Position numbers and translations under genes: made by a program. This document shows, piece after piece, positions 53,594 to 62,242 of a stretch of 64,000 nucleotides of DNA. How positions within the stretch are numbered: position 1 is the stretch's first letter; every line of letters begins with the position of its first letter. The notes under the pieces are model-generated. The model did not search any database. It was not told the DNA's origin and worked only from the letters and a program-made list of their open reading frames with translations. The stretch is from Sutcliffiella deserti (lineage in GTDB: Bacteria > Bacillota > Bacilli > Bacillales > Bacillaceae_I). The DNA is taken from contig NZ_JAIQDB010000006.1 of assembly GCF_020037475.1 (NCBI RefSeq), forward strand, positions 1-64,000, given 5' to 3'.

Positions 53594-54421
53594 ATGAACA
53601 ATAATATAATCCCGCTTTGGGATGAGCATTTATTCTGGCTGGAAATATTGCAAGATCATGCTTACTTTGTCAGAGACAATCTTTCACCAGTAGAAGTGGA
53701 GTTTGTGAATACGGCGCAACACTATATCAATTGGTTTGGGGAGCTCATTACGATGCTGGAAAATATTCCGCGTTCATCGAATGCTGCAGAGGAGTCAATG
53801 ATTAATTTTTCTCAGCGTGTTTGGCCGGTAGCAAAAGGATATTATGACTTTGAAGGCAAATTGCAAACGCTCAGAATTGATAACAAAGTGAATTTGGACT
53901 TGTCCCCGACTTATCTCAATGGAACGCTGGGAGAAAATCAAGAATATTTAAGGATTTTAAGTTATCTTGTTCAGGGGAAAGAGCCTGTACCTTTATCTTT
54001 AACTGATTTGATGGATCTCTGGTTAGAGGATCAACTCGGGCATGCCGCTCTTTTTGATGATCTATTGGATCCCATCGAAGTGATAGCAAGCAGGCAAACC
54101 GAAGCCTATATGAGCAGATTCCAGATCTTTATTGTTCAGAACCGGCATATGAAGGGGTATTTGCGGTTTAAGGAACCTGGTTTTGCACGGCAAAGAGAGT
54201 TTGCAGAAGATGTAGGAAGAACCACCTTGGAGATGTGCGAATTTATTTACAGCATGGTAATAAAATATAAAGAGAATAAACTTCTAAATAAGTCCACTCT
54301 CCGGTTTTTAGAGCACCATTTCCCGGAAACCTGTTATTTTATTAAGAAGCTAAGTTATTATTCACCCAGTTTGCAAGAAGCAGCTAGTAAGTGTTCGTTG
54401 AAGCGGCCTTCTTATTTGTAG
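53594..54421 (+). CDS. DUF2935 domain protein
   Basis: The 275-aa all-helical protein has two DUF2935 four-helix repeats. It opens with PLWDEHLFWLEILQDHAYFV, and the second half has WLEDQLGHAALFDDLLDP; the spaced Glu and His residues (WDEH, EDQLGHA) suggest a metal site, as in ferritin-like bundles. It is soluble with no signal peptide. Function unknown. GGAGGGAG lies upstream of the ATG. Confidence 0.85.
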   Translation: MNNNIIPLWDEHLFWLEILQDHAYFVRDNLSPVEVEFVNTAQHYINWFGELITMLENIPRSSNAAEESMINFSQRVWPVAKGYYDFEGKLQTLRIDNKVNLDLSPTYLNGTLGENQEYLRILSYLVQGKEPVPLSLTDLMDLWLEDQLGHAALFDDLLDPIEVIASRQTEAYMSRFQIFIVQNRHMKGYLRFKEPGFARQREFAEDVGRTTLEMCEFIYSMVIKYKENKLLNKSTLRFLEHHFPETCYFIKKLSYYSPSLQEAASKCSLKRPSYL

Positions 54422-54425
54422 TCAG

Positions 54426-54460
54426 GAAATGCGCATTCTATATGGATGCGTTTTTTTCTG
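54426..54460 (+). terminator. Probable terminator of the DUF2935 gene
   Basis: An imperfect stem (AAATGCGCAT with ATGGATGCGTT) is followed by seven T residues. Confidence 0.55.
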
Positions 54461-54492
54461 CTGGGTTAATAAATAGATTTTTCAGAAAATAG

Positions 54493-54551
54493 TTGTAATT
54501 TTTATGCAAGTGCCTATATACTATAAGAGTAACATACCGACCGGTTAGTTA
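54493..54551 (+). promoter_or_regulatory. Promoter and TetR-type operator of the acyl-CoA operon
   Basis: TTGTAA (54493-54498) and TATACT (54517-54522) are 18 bases apart. At the expected start of transcription lies ATACCGACCGGTTAGTTA (54534-54551), whose left half matches the operator at 57565-57582 (ATACCRAC). A repressor bound here would block initiation. The regulator is probably the TetR protein encoded at 56957. Confidence 0.65.
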
Positions 54552-54574
54552 GTTGTGAGGGAGGGCACTTAACA

Positions 54575-55783
54575 ATGAATTTTTCTTATTCATCAAAGGT
54601 TCAGGAGCTGGAAAAAAAGCTTATAAATTTTATGGAACTTTATGTTTATCCAAATGAAACATTATACGAAAAACAGTTAACTGAGCATAACGATCGCTGG
54701 AAAGTGATTCCGCCGATTATGGAAGACCTGAAGAATAAAGCAAAAGAAGCGGGATTATGGAATTTGTTTTTGCCAGAGAGTGAGTTTGGAGCAGGTCTTA
54801 CTAATCTTGAGTATGCCCCGCTATGTGAAATTATGGGACGATCCATGATTGCTCCTGAAGTATTTAACTGCAATGCACCTGACACTGGGAATATGGAAGT
54901 GCTGGTTCGATATGGAACAGAAGGTCAGAAGGAAAGATGGCTAAAGCCCTTGCTCTCGGGAGAAATACGTTCCTGTTTTTCGATGACAGAGCCTGATGTA
55001 GCTTCATCTGATGCGACAAATATTGAAGCGAGCATTATAAGGGACGGTGAGGAATATGTGGTAAATGGCCGGAAATGGTGGTCCTCAGGTGCGGGCGACT
55101 CAAGATGTAAAATTGCAATCGTAATGGGAAAGACAGACACATCTGCCAGTCGCCATGAACAGCAATCGATGATTTTGGTTCCGCTTGACGCTCCAGGAGT
55201 CAAAATTGAACGAATGCTTCCGGTGTTTGGCTATGATCATGCCCCACATGGTCACGCGGAAATTACATATACCAATGTCAGAGTATCTGCAGATCAGATT
55301 ATTCTAGGGGAAGGAAAAGGGTTTGCTATAGCTCAAGGAAGGCTAGGTCCTGGACGGATTCATCACTGCATGAGGCTGATTGGTGCGGCTGAACGTGCAC
55401 TAGAGGAATTATGTAAGCGTGTGCAAGGTCGGGAAGCGTTTGGCAAACCGCTTTCAAGTCAGGGGGTCATACGCGAATGGATTGCTGATTCGCGTATCGA
55501 GATCGAACAAGCACGCCTCTTAACTTTAAAAGCGGCCTACATGATGGACACGGTTGGCAACAAGGTTGCTAAATCCGAAATCGCCATGATTAAAGTGGTA
55601 GCTCCTTCGATGGCATTAAAAGTGTTGGACCGGGCAATCCAGGCATTTGGTGCGGCAGGCGTATCTGACGATGTTCCACTTGCAGCGCTTTGGGCAAACG
55701 CTAGGACCCTGAGGCTTGCCGACGGGCCTGATGAAGTTCATCGCGCCCAGGTAGCGAAACTGGAATTGAAAAAGTATCAATAG
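54575..55783 (+). CDS. Acyl-CoA dehydrogenase family protein, ACAD10/11 type
   Basis: The 402-aa FAD flavoenzyme has [14 protein letters not shown] (FAD/acyl-CoA region), the beta-barrel middle, and a C-terminal helical domain with [28 protein letters not shown] and [10 protein letters not shown]. The last motif, with Asp in place of the classical Glu loop, is characteristic of the ACAD10/11 group, which removes phosphate from 4-phospho-acyl-CoA in known members. An APH-type kinase of the matching group lies in the same cluster (58519). GGGAGGG precedes the ATG. It is first in the cluster, behind a TetR-type operator. Confidence 0.88.
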   Translation: MNFSYSSKVQELEKKLINFMELYVYPNETLYEKQLTEHNDRWKVIPPIMEDLKNKAKEAGLWNLFLPESEFGAGLTNLEYAPLCEIMGRSMIAPEVFNCNAPDTGNMEVLVRYGTEGQKERWLKPLLSGEIRSCFSMTEPDVASSDATNIEASIIRDGEEYVVNGRKWWSSGAGDSRCKIAIVMGKTDTSASRHEQQSMILVPLDAPGVKIERMLPVFGYDHAPHGHAEITYTNVRVSADQIILGEGKGFAIAQGRLGPGRIHHCMRLIGAAERALEELCKRVQGREAFGKPLSSQGVIREWIADSRIEIEQARLLTLKAAYMMDTVGNKVAKSEIAMIKVVAPSMALKVLDRAIQAFGAAGVSDDVPLAALWANARTLRLADGPDEVHRAQVAKLELKKYQ

Positions 55784-55834
55784 CACTGATTGTAAGTTAA
55801 GCAGACTCAAAGTTTCCTGTTTTAATAAAATCAT

Positions 55835-56018
55835 GGCTCTGTTAATGTTGCGTGTTAATAATAACGCTATTCCAGCGATGATTGGAGCAAAAGGCGGAGA
55901 CTCCAACGGGAAGATAGCGGTAGTTGGAGACCCCACAGGCGCAGCCGAGGAGGCTCCAGCAGCGCCCCTTGGAACGCGTAGCCTTTTGCGGAAATCAACA
56001 GCGGCGTTTAACAGAGCC
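55835..56018. mobile_element. MITE-like element with perfect inverted ends and 8-bp target duplication
   Basis: A 184-bp element bounded by GGCTCTGTTAA (55835-55845) and TTAACAGAGCC (56008-56018), a perfect 11-bp terminal inverted repeat. The flanks are identical 8-mers, AAAATCAT (55827-55834 and 56019-56026), the mark of a transposition event. The interior matches the copy at 23755-23945. No transposase is encoded. ISL3-family elements make 8-bp duplications and have GGCTCT-like ends, so that family is a plausible mobiliser. The insertion separates the first dehydrogenase gene from the SDR gene, ending 31 bases before the latter. Confidence 0.85.
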
Positions 56019-56049
56019 AAAATCATAAAAAGAGAGTGGGGAAAAACAA

Positions 56050-56823
56050 GTGAATGTTCTTGAACTTTTTGATCTAACTGGAAAAACGGCGCTGGTCACA
56101 GGCGGAGGGCGAGGTCTTGGTGAACAGATTGCAGAGAGCTTTGCAGAAGCAGGAGCAAATATTGTGTTGTGTTCGAGAAAAGTTGAGGCGTGCCAAGAGG
56201 TAGCAGATCGCTTATCCAAGCTTGGTGTAAAAACATTGGCATTAAAATGTGATATTACAAATCCAGAAGATGTTCAATATGTGGTGGATGAAACGAAAAG
56301 GGCTTTTGGAACGATAGATATTCTTGTAAATAACAGTGGTGCGACTTGGGGAGCTAAAGCGGAGGAGATGCCTCTTGCAGCTTGGCAAAAGGTAATGGAT
56401 GTGAATGTAACTGGCACCTTTTTAATGAGTCAGGCTGTCGGGAAAGTGATGATTGAACAGAAATCCGGTAAAATTATTAACATCGCATCGGTGGCCGGTC
56501 TTGGAGGCACCAATCCTAGGGTCATGGATACGATTGGCTATAACACTAGCAAGGGCGCTGTTATTACATTTACAAAAGATTTAGCCGTCAAATGGGGTCA
56601 ACACAATATTAATGTTAATGCAATTGCTCCAGGATTTTTCCCTACAAAGATGTCCCAAGGTATTATCGAACACGGCAAGGATTCGATACTCAGAGCTACA
56701 CCGTTGAAAAGGTTTGGATCGGACGATGACTTAAAAGGAGCTGCATTATTCTTGGCATCAAGAGCGTCCGGGTATGTGACAGGAGATGTGCTGGTTGTTG
56801 ATGGAGGTATCCACGCAATGTAG
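56050..56823 (+). CDS. Short-chain dehydrogenase/reductase of the acyl-CoA cluster
   Basis: The 257-aa classical SDR of the FabG-like group has TGGGRGLGEQIA (nucleotide binding, about 17-28), NNSGATWG, Ser in NIASVAGLGG and YNTSK (Tyr, Lys), then NAIAPGFFPTKM. It likely oxidises a hydroxyacyl-CoA or its free acid with NAD(P). The start is GTG 56050 with AGTGGGG upstream; the MITE copy ends just before this SD. Its neighbours suggest a role in side-chain or branched fatty-acid catabolism. Confidence 0.85.
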   Translation: MNVLELFDLTGKTALVTGGGRGLGEQIAESFAEAGANIVLCSRKVEACQEVADRLSKLGVKTLALKCDITNPEDVQYVVDETKRAFGTIDILVNNSGATWGAKAEEMPLAAWQKVMDVNVTGTFLMSQAVGKVMIEQKSGKIINIASVAGLGGTNPRVMDTIGYNTSKGAVITFTKDLAVKWGQHNINVNAIAPGFFPTKMSQGIIEHGKDSILRATPLKRFGSDDDLKGAALFLASRASGYVTGDVLVVDGGIHAM

Positions 56824-56956
56824 GTTTTAAACAAAGAGCACATTCTAGGGGTAGGAATTACTCGTCAAAACAAGCTGGGTGTCGGAAGACAAGGGAACCG
56901 GAGGACCTATGATATAATTCAATCATTATTTACTAACAGAGAAGTGAGGACTTACA

Positions 56957-57520
56957 TTGAAGGAAAAAATTACAGAGCAAAGCATTCAGCTGTTTGAGAA
57001 AAAAGGGTTTAGTGAAACCTCGGTTCAGGATATTGTAGATTCCATTGGGGTGACAAAAGGAACGTTCTATTACTATTTTTCCAGTAAGGAAGAGTTATTA
57101 ATGGACATCCATCTTAGTTATATAGATGATATGTTGATGACTCAGGAGAAAATAGTTAATGATCATTCCCGAAACTGTAAAAACAAATTATTTGAAATCA
57201 TCTACATTCTGATAAGTAAAATTAAGACTCAAGGACCGAGTGCAAGGGTGTTCTTTAGAGAAATGAGAAACTTGAATGAAGAAAGACTGTCGCTGATTAT
57301 TCCGAAGCGGGACCAATTCAGGGAGAATATTGAAAAGGTGCTTCAGGAAGGAAAAGAGAAAGGTGAATTAAAATCGGAGTTAAACATTCCGATCGTAACT
57401 TTTGCAATTTTAGGCGTCACAAACTGGAGTTATCAATGGTTCAACCCAGAGGGAGCAGTTACCGACCATGAAGTGGCTGAAATATTCACCAATATGATTT
57501 TGCAGGGAATTGAAAACTGA
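56957..57520 (+). CDS. TetR family transcriptional regulator
   Basis: The 187-aa protein has an N-terminal helix-turn-helix (FSETSVQDIVDSIGVTKGTFYYYFSSKEELL, about 18-50) and a ligand-binding helical domain. It belongs to the group that controls acyl-CoA catabolism and releases DNA on binding an acyl-CoA; the ligand here is unknown. The start is TTG 56957 with AGTGAGG upstream. Operators ATACCRAC-N2-GTYRGT-like at 54534 and 57565 flank it, so it probably controls the whole cluster. Confidence 0.87.
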   Translation: MKEKITEQSIQLFEKKGFSETSVQDIVDSIGVTKGTFYYYFSSKEELLMDIHLSYIDDMLMTQEKIVNDHSRNCKNKLFEIIYILISKIKTQGPSARVFFREMRNLNEERLSLIIPKRDQFRENIEKVLQEGKEKGELKSELNIPIVTFAILGVTNWSYQWFNPEGAVTDHEVAEIFTNMILQGIEN

Positions 57521-57564
57521 ACGGGGTAAAGAGGAAACTCTTTTCCTTCCACTATAAAATAAAC

Positions 57565-57582
57565 ATACCAACTGGTTGGTAT
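57565..57582 (+). promoter_or_regulatory. TetR-type operator upstream of the 3-hydroxyacyl-CoA dehydrogenase gene
   Basis: ATACCAACTGGTTGGTAT is a dyad with 8-bp perfect arms around TG, 14 bases before the gene start and 45 bases after the TetR gene. A TATAAA (57553-57558) lies just upstream as a possible -10; no clear -35 was found. Confidence 0.72.
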
Positions 57583-57595
57583 TTAAGGGGGAGAA

Positions 57596-58486
57596 ATGAT
57601 GCAATCGAATGATGTGAAAAGAATTACTGTTATTGGTTCCGGTCAGATGGGTCATCAGATTGCCATGCTGTCTGCTCTTGGCGGTTATGAAACCATTATT
57701 CAGGATGTAAGAGAGTCCGCTCTAAAAGATGCTGCATCCAAACTCGAAGACATTATGTCAAAGTGGGTGACAAAAGGGAAAATTTCCGACAGTCAAAAGG
57801 CTGCTGCTTTCGCCCGTCTTCAGTTTTATTTAGATTTAGAGGATGCAGTGAAAGATGCGGATTTAATTATTGAAGCTGTGACCGAAAAGCTGGACGTAAA
57901 AAAAGAGGTCTTTGCAAAGCTGGAGCAGTTTGCACCGCGGCATACGATTTTTGCCACCAACAGCTCTACCATTGTCAACAGTCTGCTAGCTCATGTCACA
58001 AGCCGCCCGGATAAAGTAGTGAATATGCATTTCTTTTTCCCCCCGCTTGTCATGGATTGTGTCGAAGTAGTGAGAAGTGAATATACGTCAGAAGAAACGA
58101 CCCAGATTGCAATGGATGTTTGTCAGAAGATGAATCGTACGGCTATTAGACTTGAAAAAGAAATATCAGGGTTTGTCGCAAATCGTATTTTAGGAGCATT
58201 GCAAAAGGAAGCGGTATACCTATACGAGCAAGGAATTGCAGACTATAAAGATATTGATATTATTTGCCGAAAAGCTTTAGCACATCCCATCGGCCCCTTT
58301 GAACTCATGGACTTGTCTGGTCTCGATGTTGCCAAGTTTGTGATGGAGCAGCGTTATCAGGAGACAGGGAATCCCGAGGACAAACCATTTGATTGCGTTG
58401 TTGAAAAAGTGAAAAAAGGGGAACTTGGCAGAAAGACAGGAAAAGGCTGGTATGAATATAGCCCCGAAAAAGTGAAGAATAACTGA
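57596..58486 (+). CDS. 3-hydroxyacyl-CoA dehydrogenase
   Basis: The 296-aa enzyme oxidises 3-hydroxyacyl-CoA to 3-ketoacyl-CoA with NAD. The Rossmann motif VIGSGQMGHQIA is at about 11-22; FATNSSTIV and the catalytic His-containing VNMHFFFPPLVMDCVEVV follow, then the C-terminal dimer domain with GFVANRILGAL and GPFELMDLSG. It is a stand-alone monofunctional type. Two adjacent ATG codons (57596, 57599) follow AAGGGGG; the second has the better spacing. Expression should be under the operator just upstream. Confidence 0.9.
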   Translation: MMQSNDVKRITVIGSGQMGHQIAMLSALGGYETIIQDVRESALKDAASKLEDIMSKWVTKGKISDSQKAAAFARLQFYLDLEDAVKDADLIIEAVTEKLDVKKEVFAKLEQFAPRHTIFATNSSTIVNSLLAHVTSRPDKVVNMHFFFPPLVMDCVEVVRSEYTSEETTQIAMDVCQKMNRTAIRLEKEISGFVANRILGALQKEAVYLYEQGIADYKDIDIICRKALAHPIGPFELMDLSGLDVAKFVMEQRYQETGNPEDKPFDCVVEKVKKGELGRKTGKGWYEYSPEKVKNN

Positions 58487-58518
58487 CCACTCAAAATTAC
58501 TTTTAAAGGAGGAGTAAG

Positions 58519-59595
58519 ATGCCACGTCAATTGAGTAAAGATACCATCCCTGTTCGAAAGGGGGAGCACTTGAATGTTTCTGTTCTTGAAGATTTTCTTC
58601 ACCACCATATGGGAAATCTTCCTGAGACCCCTTTGGAAATCTCGCAATTTTCCGCAGGTCATTCTAATCTCACTTACCTTTTAAAAAAGGGAGAGTGGGA
58701 GGCTGTCCTGAGAAAGCCGCCACTTGGACCGGTTGCTCCGAAAGCTCATGATATGGAAAGAGAATTTAATATCCTATCAGAAATTCATATGCTGTTTCCT
58801 CCAGCGCCAAAACCGCTTCTATTTTCTGCAAACGAGGATATAGTTGGAAGTCCTTTTTTTATCATGGAAAGAAAACATGGAGTGGTGCTTGATACTTCCT
58901 TTCCAGAAGAAACGGAGGTAACGGAGGCCTTGTGCCGTAATATTTCCCATACGATGGTGGATAGATTAGTAGATTTGCATGCAATCGACTATAAAAAAAC
59001 TGGTCTTTCTAAAAAAAGCAATCCGGATGGTTTTATGGAAAGACAGGTTCACGGCTGGATTGGCAGGTATGAACGTGCCCGGACTGATGAGATAAAGGAA
59101 GCAGAAATGCTGAAAAAGTGGCTGGTCGAGCACATCCCCACAAGCGGTAAGCCGTCCATTATTCATTATGACTATAAACTGAACAATGCAATGTTCAGTG
59201 AAGATTTAACAACGATGGTTGGACTGTTTGATTGGGAAATGACGACGGTCGGCGATCCGCTTGCCGATTTTGGGGCAGCAATGAGCTATTGGACACAGGA
59301 GGATGATCCTGACTTGTTGAAAAATGGACTTGGTAAGCCATCGGTTACAGTCCATAAAGGGTTTCTGACTAGACAGCAGTTTATGGAGGAGTATGCCAGT
59401 AAAAGTGGACGCGATATTTCGAAGATGAATTTCTATTTAACTTTTGCTTACTTTAAACTTGCCGTTATTTGTCAGCAAATCTATTATCGCTATAAACAAG
59501 GCCAAACAGATGATGCTCGCTTTTCTCAATTTAACCATTTTGTCAAAATCCTGCTTACCCACGGCAGCACTGTGGCCCGTGACGGAAAAGTTTAA
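58519..59595 (+). CDS. APH-type phosphotransferase, ACAD10/11-kinase-like
   Basis: The 358-aa aminoglycoside-phosphotransferase-fold kinase has FSAGHSNLTYLL with EAVLRKPPLGPVAPKAHDMEREF (nucleotide-binding lobe), HYDYKLNNAMFS (catalytic Asp and Asn, about 215-226) and LFDWEMTTVGDPLADFG (metal Asp). These motifs are those of the kinase part of ACAD10/11 and LvaA, which phosphorylate the 4-hydroxyl of 4-hydroxyacyl-CoA, not those of antibiotic-resistance enzymes. With the dehydrogenase at 54575 it could reconstitute 4-hydroxyacid breakdown. AAAGGAGG precedes the ATG. Confidence 0.88.
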   Translation: MPRQLSKDTIPVRKGEHLNVSVLEDFLHHHMGNLPETPLEISQFSAGHSNLTYLLKKGEWEAVLRKPPLGPVAPKAHDMEREFNILSEIHMLFPPAPKPLLFSANEDIVGSPFFIMERKHGVVLDTSFPEETEVTEALCRNISHTMVDRLVDLHAIDYKKTGLSKKSNPDGFMERQVHGWIGRYERARTDEIKEAEMLKKWLVEHIPTSGKPSIIHYDYKLNNAMFSEDLTTMVGLFDWEMTTVGDPLADFGAAMSYWTQEDDPDLLKNGLGKPSVTVHKGFLTRQQFMEEYASKSGRDISKMNFYLTFAYFKLAVICQQIYYRYKQGQTDDARFSQFNHFVKILLTHGSTVARDGKV

Positions 59596-59605
59596 GGAGC
59601 CAAGA

Positions 59606-60355
59606 ATGACTAAAGTGCACGTGCTTTTAAAAAAGGAAGATATTAAAACGGCCGAAATGGAGGAAGGCAATAAAATAGCGGTGGTGCTCGATGTTCTATT
59701 AGCCACCACCACCATCACCGCCGCTCTCATGGACGGAGCGAAGGAAGTCATTCCGGTGGAGAGCTTGGAAGAAGGAGTGAGAGTTGCTTCCGAATTTGAT
59801 GTGGATCATTTTATCCTCGCCGGAGAACTTCATGCTAAGCCTGTGGAGGGATTTGTTTATCCACTTCCGAGCTATATCAGGAAGGTTGTAAAAGGAAAAG
59901 CACTGATTTTGTCTACCACCAATGGAACCGTTGCTCTTAGAAAGGCGAGTCTTGCAAAGAAGGTTTTCATTGCTTGTCTATTGAACAATCCATCGGTTGC
60001 AGATGCTGTTTTAAAATCTGGAAAAGACCAAACAGTACTAGTTGTATGTTCCGGTAATTCTGGAGAACTCAGCCTGGAAGACTTTTATGGTGCTGGACAT
60101 TTTGTCGACTGTCTCGTTAAGGGGCGGGAAACCGATGTCGAGTTATCCGATTCTGCAAAAGCAGCATGGCATTTTTACAAAGGAGCCTCCAAGAATCCAT
60201 TGAAAATTCTCGCCGCCTCCAAGGTTGGTCAGCTTTTTTACCAATTTCATTTTGAGGATGAACTGGAATTTGCCTCAAGGGTCGGTTCTATCTCCTTGGT
60301 TCCCGTGCTTAAAGATGGGAAGATTGTGCTTCATCAACCTGCAATTAACAAGTGA
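59606..60355 (+). CDS. Divergent 2-phosphosulfolactate phosphatase (ComB) family protein
   Basis: The 249-aa product matches the ComB family along its length (DVLLATTTITAAL, ILSTTNGTVALRKA, LVVCSGNSGELSLEDFYGAG). Canonical members have Arg in DVLRAT and a GER...GNSP stretch; here these read DVLLAT, AGELHA and PLPSY, so residues I expect in the active site differ. The true substrate is thus doubtful. Its position between an APH kinase and an acyl-CoA dehydrogenase, 10 bases after the kinase stop, suggests a phosphorylated intermediate of this pathway. AAGGAG precedes ATG 59606. Confidence 0.78.
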   Translation: MTKVHVLLKKEDIKTAEMEEGNKIAVVLDVLLATTTITAALMDGAKEVIPVESLEEGVRVASEFDVDHFILAGELHAKPVEGFVYPLPSYIRKVVKGKALILSTTNGTVALRKASLAKKVFIACLLNNPSVADAVLKSGKDQTVLVVCSGNSGELSLEDFYGAGHFVDCLVKGRETDVELSDSAKAAWHFYKGASKNPLKILAASKVGQLFYQFHFEDELEFASRVGSISLVPVLKDGKIVLHQPAINK

Positions 60356-60409
60356 ATTTTTTTGCAACAAGCATTACAAAAGCAGCCTAAGTAAAGGAGG
60401 AACACTTCT

Positions 60410-62185
60410 ATGGAACAAGCAAAAATGAGCCATAAAGGAGCGAGCTTTTTATTTTCAAGGCTAGATCCAACCACACTGTTTACACCAGAGGACTTTAGCG
60501 AAGAGCATGTGATGATTGGGCGGTCTGCGAAGCAATTTATTGAAAAAGATGTGATTCCCCAGAAAGAAAGAATCGAAAACCAGGAATTTGAAGTGGTGAC
60601 AGGTTTGCTCAGGAAAGCTGGGGACCTAGGACTGCTTGCACACAGTATCCCTGAAAAATATGGCGGCCTTGGTCTTGATAAAATCAGTAAGGGCATCGTA
60701 GGAGAGATGGTCGGTCCTTCAAGCGGTTATGGAGTGGCGCATGCCAACCACACATGTATTGCCACCTTGCCCATCACCTATTTTGGAACATCAGAACAAA
60801 AGGCGAAATTACTGCCAAAGATGGCTTCAGGGAAATTTATCGGAGCCTACTGTTTAACAGAGCCGAATGCTGGATCAGATGCGCTTGCTTCTCAAACGAC
60901 AGCGGTTTTGAACAGCGAAGGCACACATTATGTTTTAAATGGTACGAAAATCTATATCACCAATGCCATCTTTTCCGATACGTTTATCGTTTATGCAAAG
61001 GTGGATGGAGTTCATTTTTCTACCTTCATTGTAGAAAGAAATACACCTGGCTTATCGCTTGGACCGGAAGAAAATAAAATGGGTATTAAGGGGTCCTCTA
61101 CACGGTCCGTCATTTTGGAAGATTGTGCGGTACCAGTGGAAAATCTTATCGGAGAGGTGGGGAAAGGTCATGTGATTGCCTTGAATGTGCTGAATCTGGG
61201 TCGCTTTAACTTAGGCTCTGCTTGTATGGGAGCCTCCAAGTATGGATTGAAAAAGACCTTGCAATTCACAAAAGAAAGAAAGCAGTTTGGAAAAGAAATT
61301 GCCGAATTCCCTGCCACGAAAGAAAAAGTAGCGCACATGGCATCACGCATCTATGCTGCTGAGTCTGTGCAATACCGAACAGCAAGCTTGCTTGAAGAAG
61401 CACTGGGAGATTTATATGATTCGACGGATGCCAAGCTAGTTGGCAAAAGGATGAGCGAATATGCTACCGAATGCGCCATCTGTAAAGTTTTCGGATCCGA
61501 AACGCTAGATTATGTGGCAGATGAAACCCTGCAGCTTCATGGAGGGGCAGGTTTTATAAAGGAATATGGTATTGAGCAAATGTACCGGGATTCCAGAATC
61601 AACAGGATCTTTGAAGGAACAAATGAGATTAATAGATTACTAATCCCGACACATCTTTTTAGAAAAGCGGTAAAAGGGGAAGTGGATCTGGCTGCTCGTG
61701 TGGAAGAGGCCGTATTCCAACTCAGTCAATCTTCTATGCATGGAGAAGAAGTGTTCGCTTATGAGAAGGCAGCGGTTGATACGATTCGAAATTTATTTCT
61801 ACTAAATGCGGGTCTTGCCTATGAAGCATTCGGTAGCAATCTCATACAGGAGCAGGAAACGCTCATGAAGCTTGCGGACCTGGCAATCGCACTCTTTGCG
61901 GCTGAATCCGTTGTGTACCGGACAGAAAAAGCCATTACTAAAAATGGTGAGGAAAAGGCAAGCTTGAAAATCAATCTAACGCACACCTTTCTAGTAAGTG
62001 CCATGTGGGAAACGGAGCGTCTCTCCAGAACCCTTATTGCAGAATTAGCAACGGGAGAAAAGAGAGGGAAACTGATTGGCCTTGCGATTCGTGAGTGCAG
62101 CCAGTATCAATTCTTTGGAAAAACGGTAGAGCGGAACCGTAGTATTGCCGATGCCTTGTACGAGAGCAGGCAATTTGTTTGCTGA
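60410..62185 (+). CDS. Acyl-CoA dehydrogenase (FadE/VLCAD-like)
   Basis: The 591-aa protein has a full acyl-CoA dehydrogenase core (about 30-400) with CLTEPNAGSDA, MGIKGSSTRSVILEDC, KERKQFGKEIAEF and the catalytic Glu in YRDSRINRIFEGTNEINR. A further C-terminal helical region (about 420-590) follows, as in B. subtilis FadE and mitochondrial VLCAD. It introduces the alpha,beta double bond in long acyl-CoAs. AAAGGAGGAAC precedes the ATG. It is the second dehydrogenase of the cluster. Confidence 0.9.
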   Translation: MEQAKMSHKGASFLFSRLDPTTLFTPEDFSEEHVMIGRSAKQFIEKDVIPQKERIENQEFEVVTGLLRKAGDLGLLAHSIPEKYGGLGLDKISKGIVGEMVGPSSGYGVAHANHTCIATLPITYFGTSEQKAKLLPKMASGKFIGAYCLTEPNAGSDALASQTTAVLNSEGTHYVLNGTKIYITNAIFSDTFIVYAKVDGVHFSTFIVERNTPGLSLGPEENKMGIKGSSTRSVILEDCAVPVENLIGEVGKGHVIALNVLNLGRFNLGSACMGASKYGLKKTLQFTKERKQFGKEIAEFPATKEKVAHMASRIYAAESVQYRTASLLEEALGDLYDSTDAKLVGKRMSEYATECAICKVFGSETLDYVADETLQLHGGAGFIKEYGIEQMYRDSRINRIFEGTNEINRLLIPTHLFRKAVKGEVDLAARVEEAVFQLSQSSMHGEEVFAYEKAAVDTIRNLFLLNAGLAYEAFGSNLIQEQETLMKLADLAIALFAAESVVYRTEKAITKNGEEKASLKINLTHTFLVSAMWETERLSRTLIAELATGEKRGKLIGLAIRECSQYQFFGKTVERNRSIADALYESRQFVC

Positions 62186-62242
62186 GGCAGCTTGGCAGGG
62201 AATCTATGAAAGAAATATATTTGAAAGTAGGAGGGAATTTAA

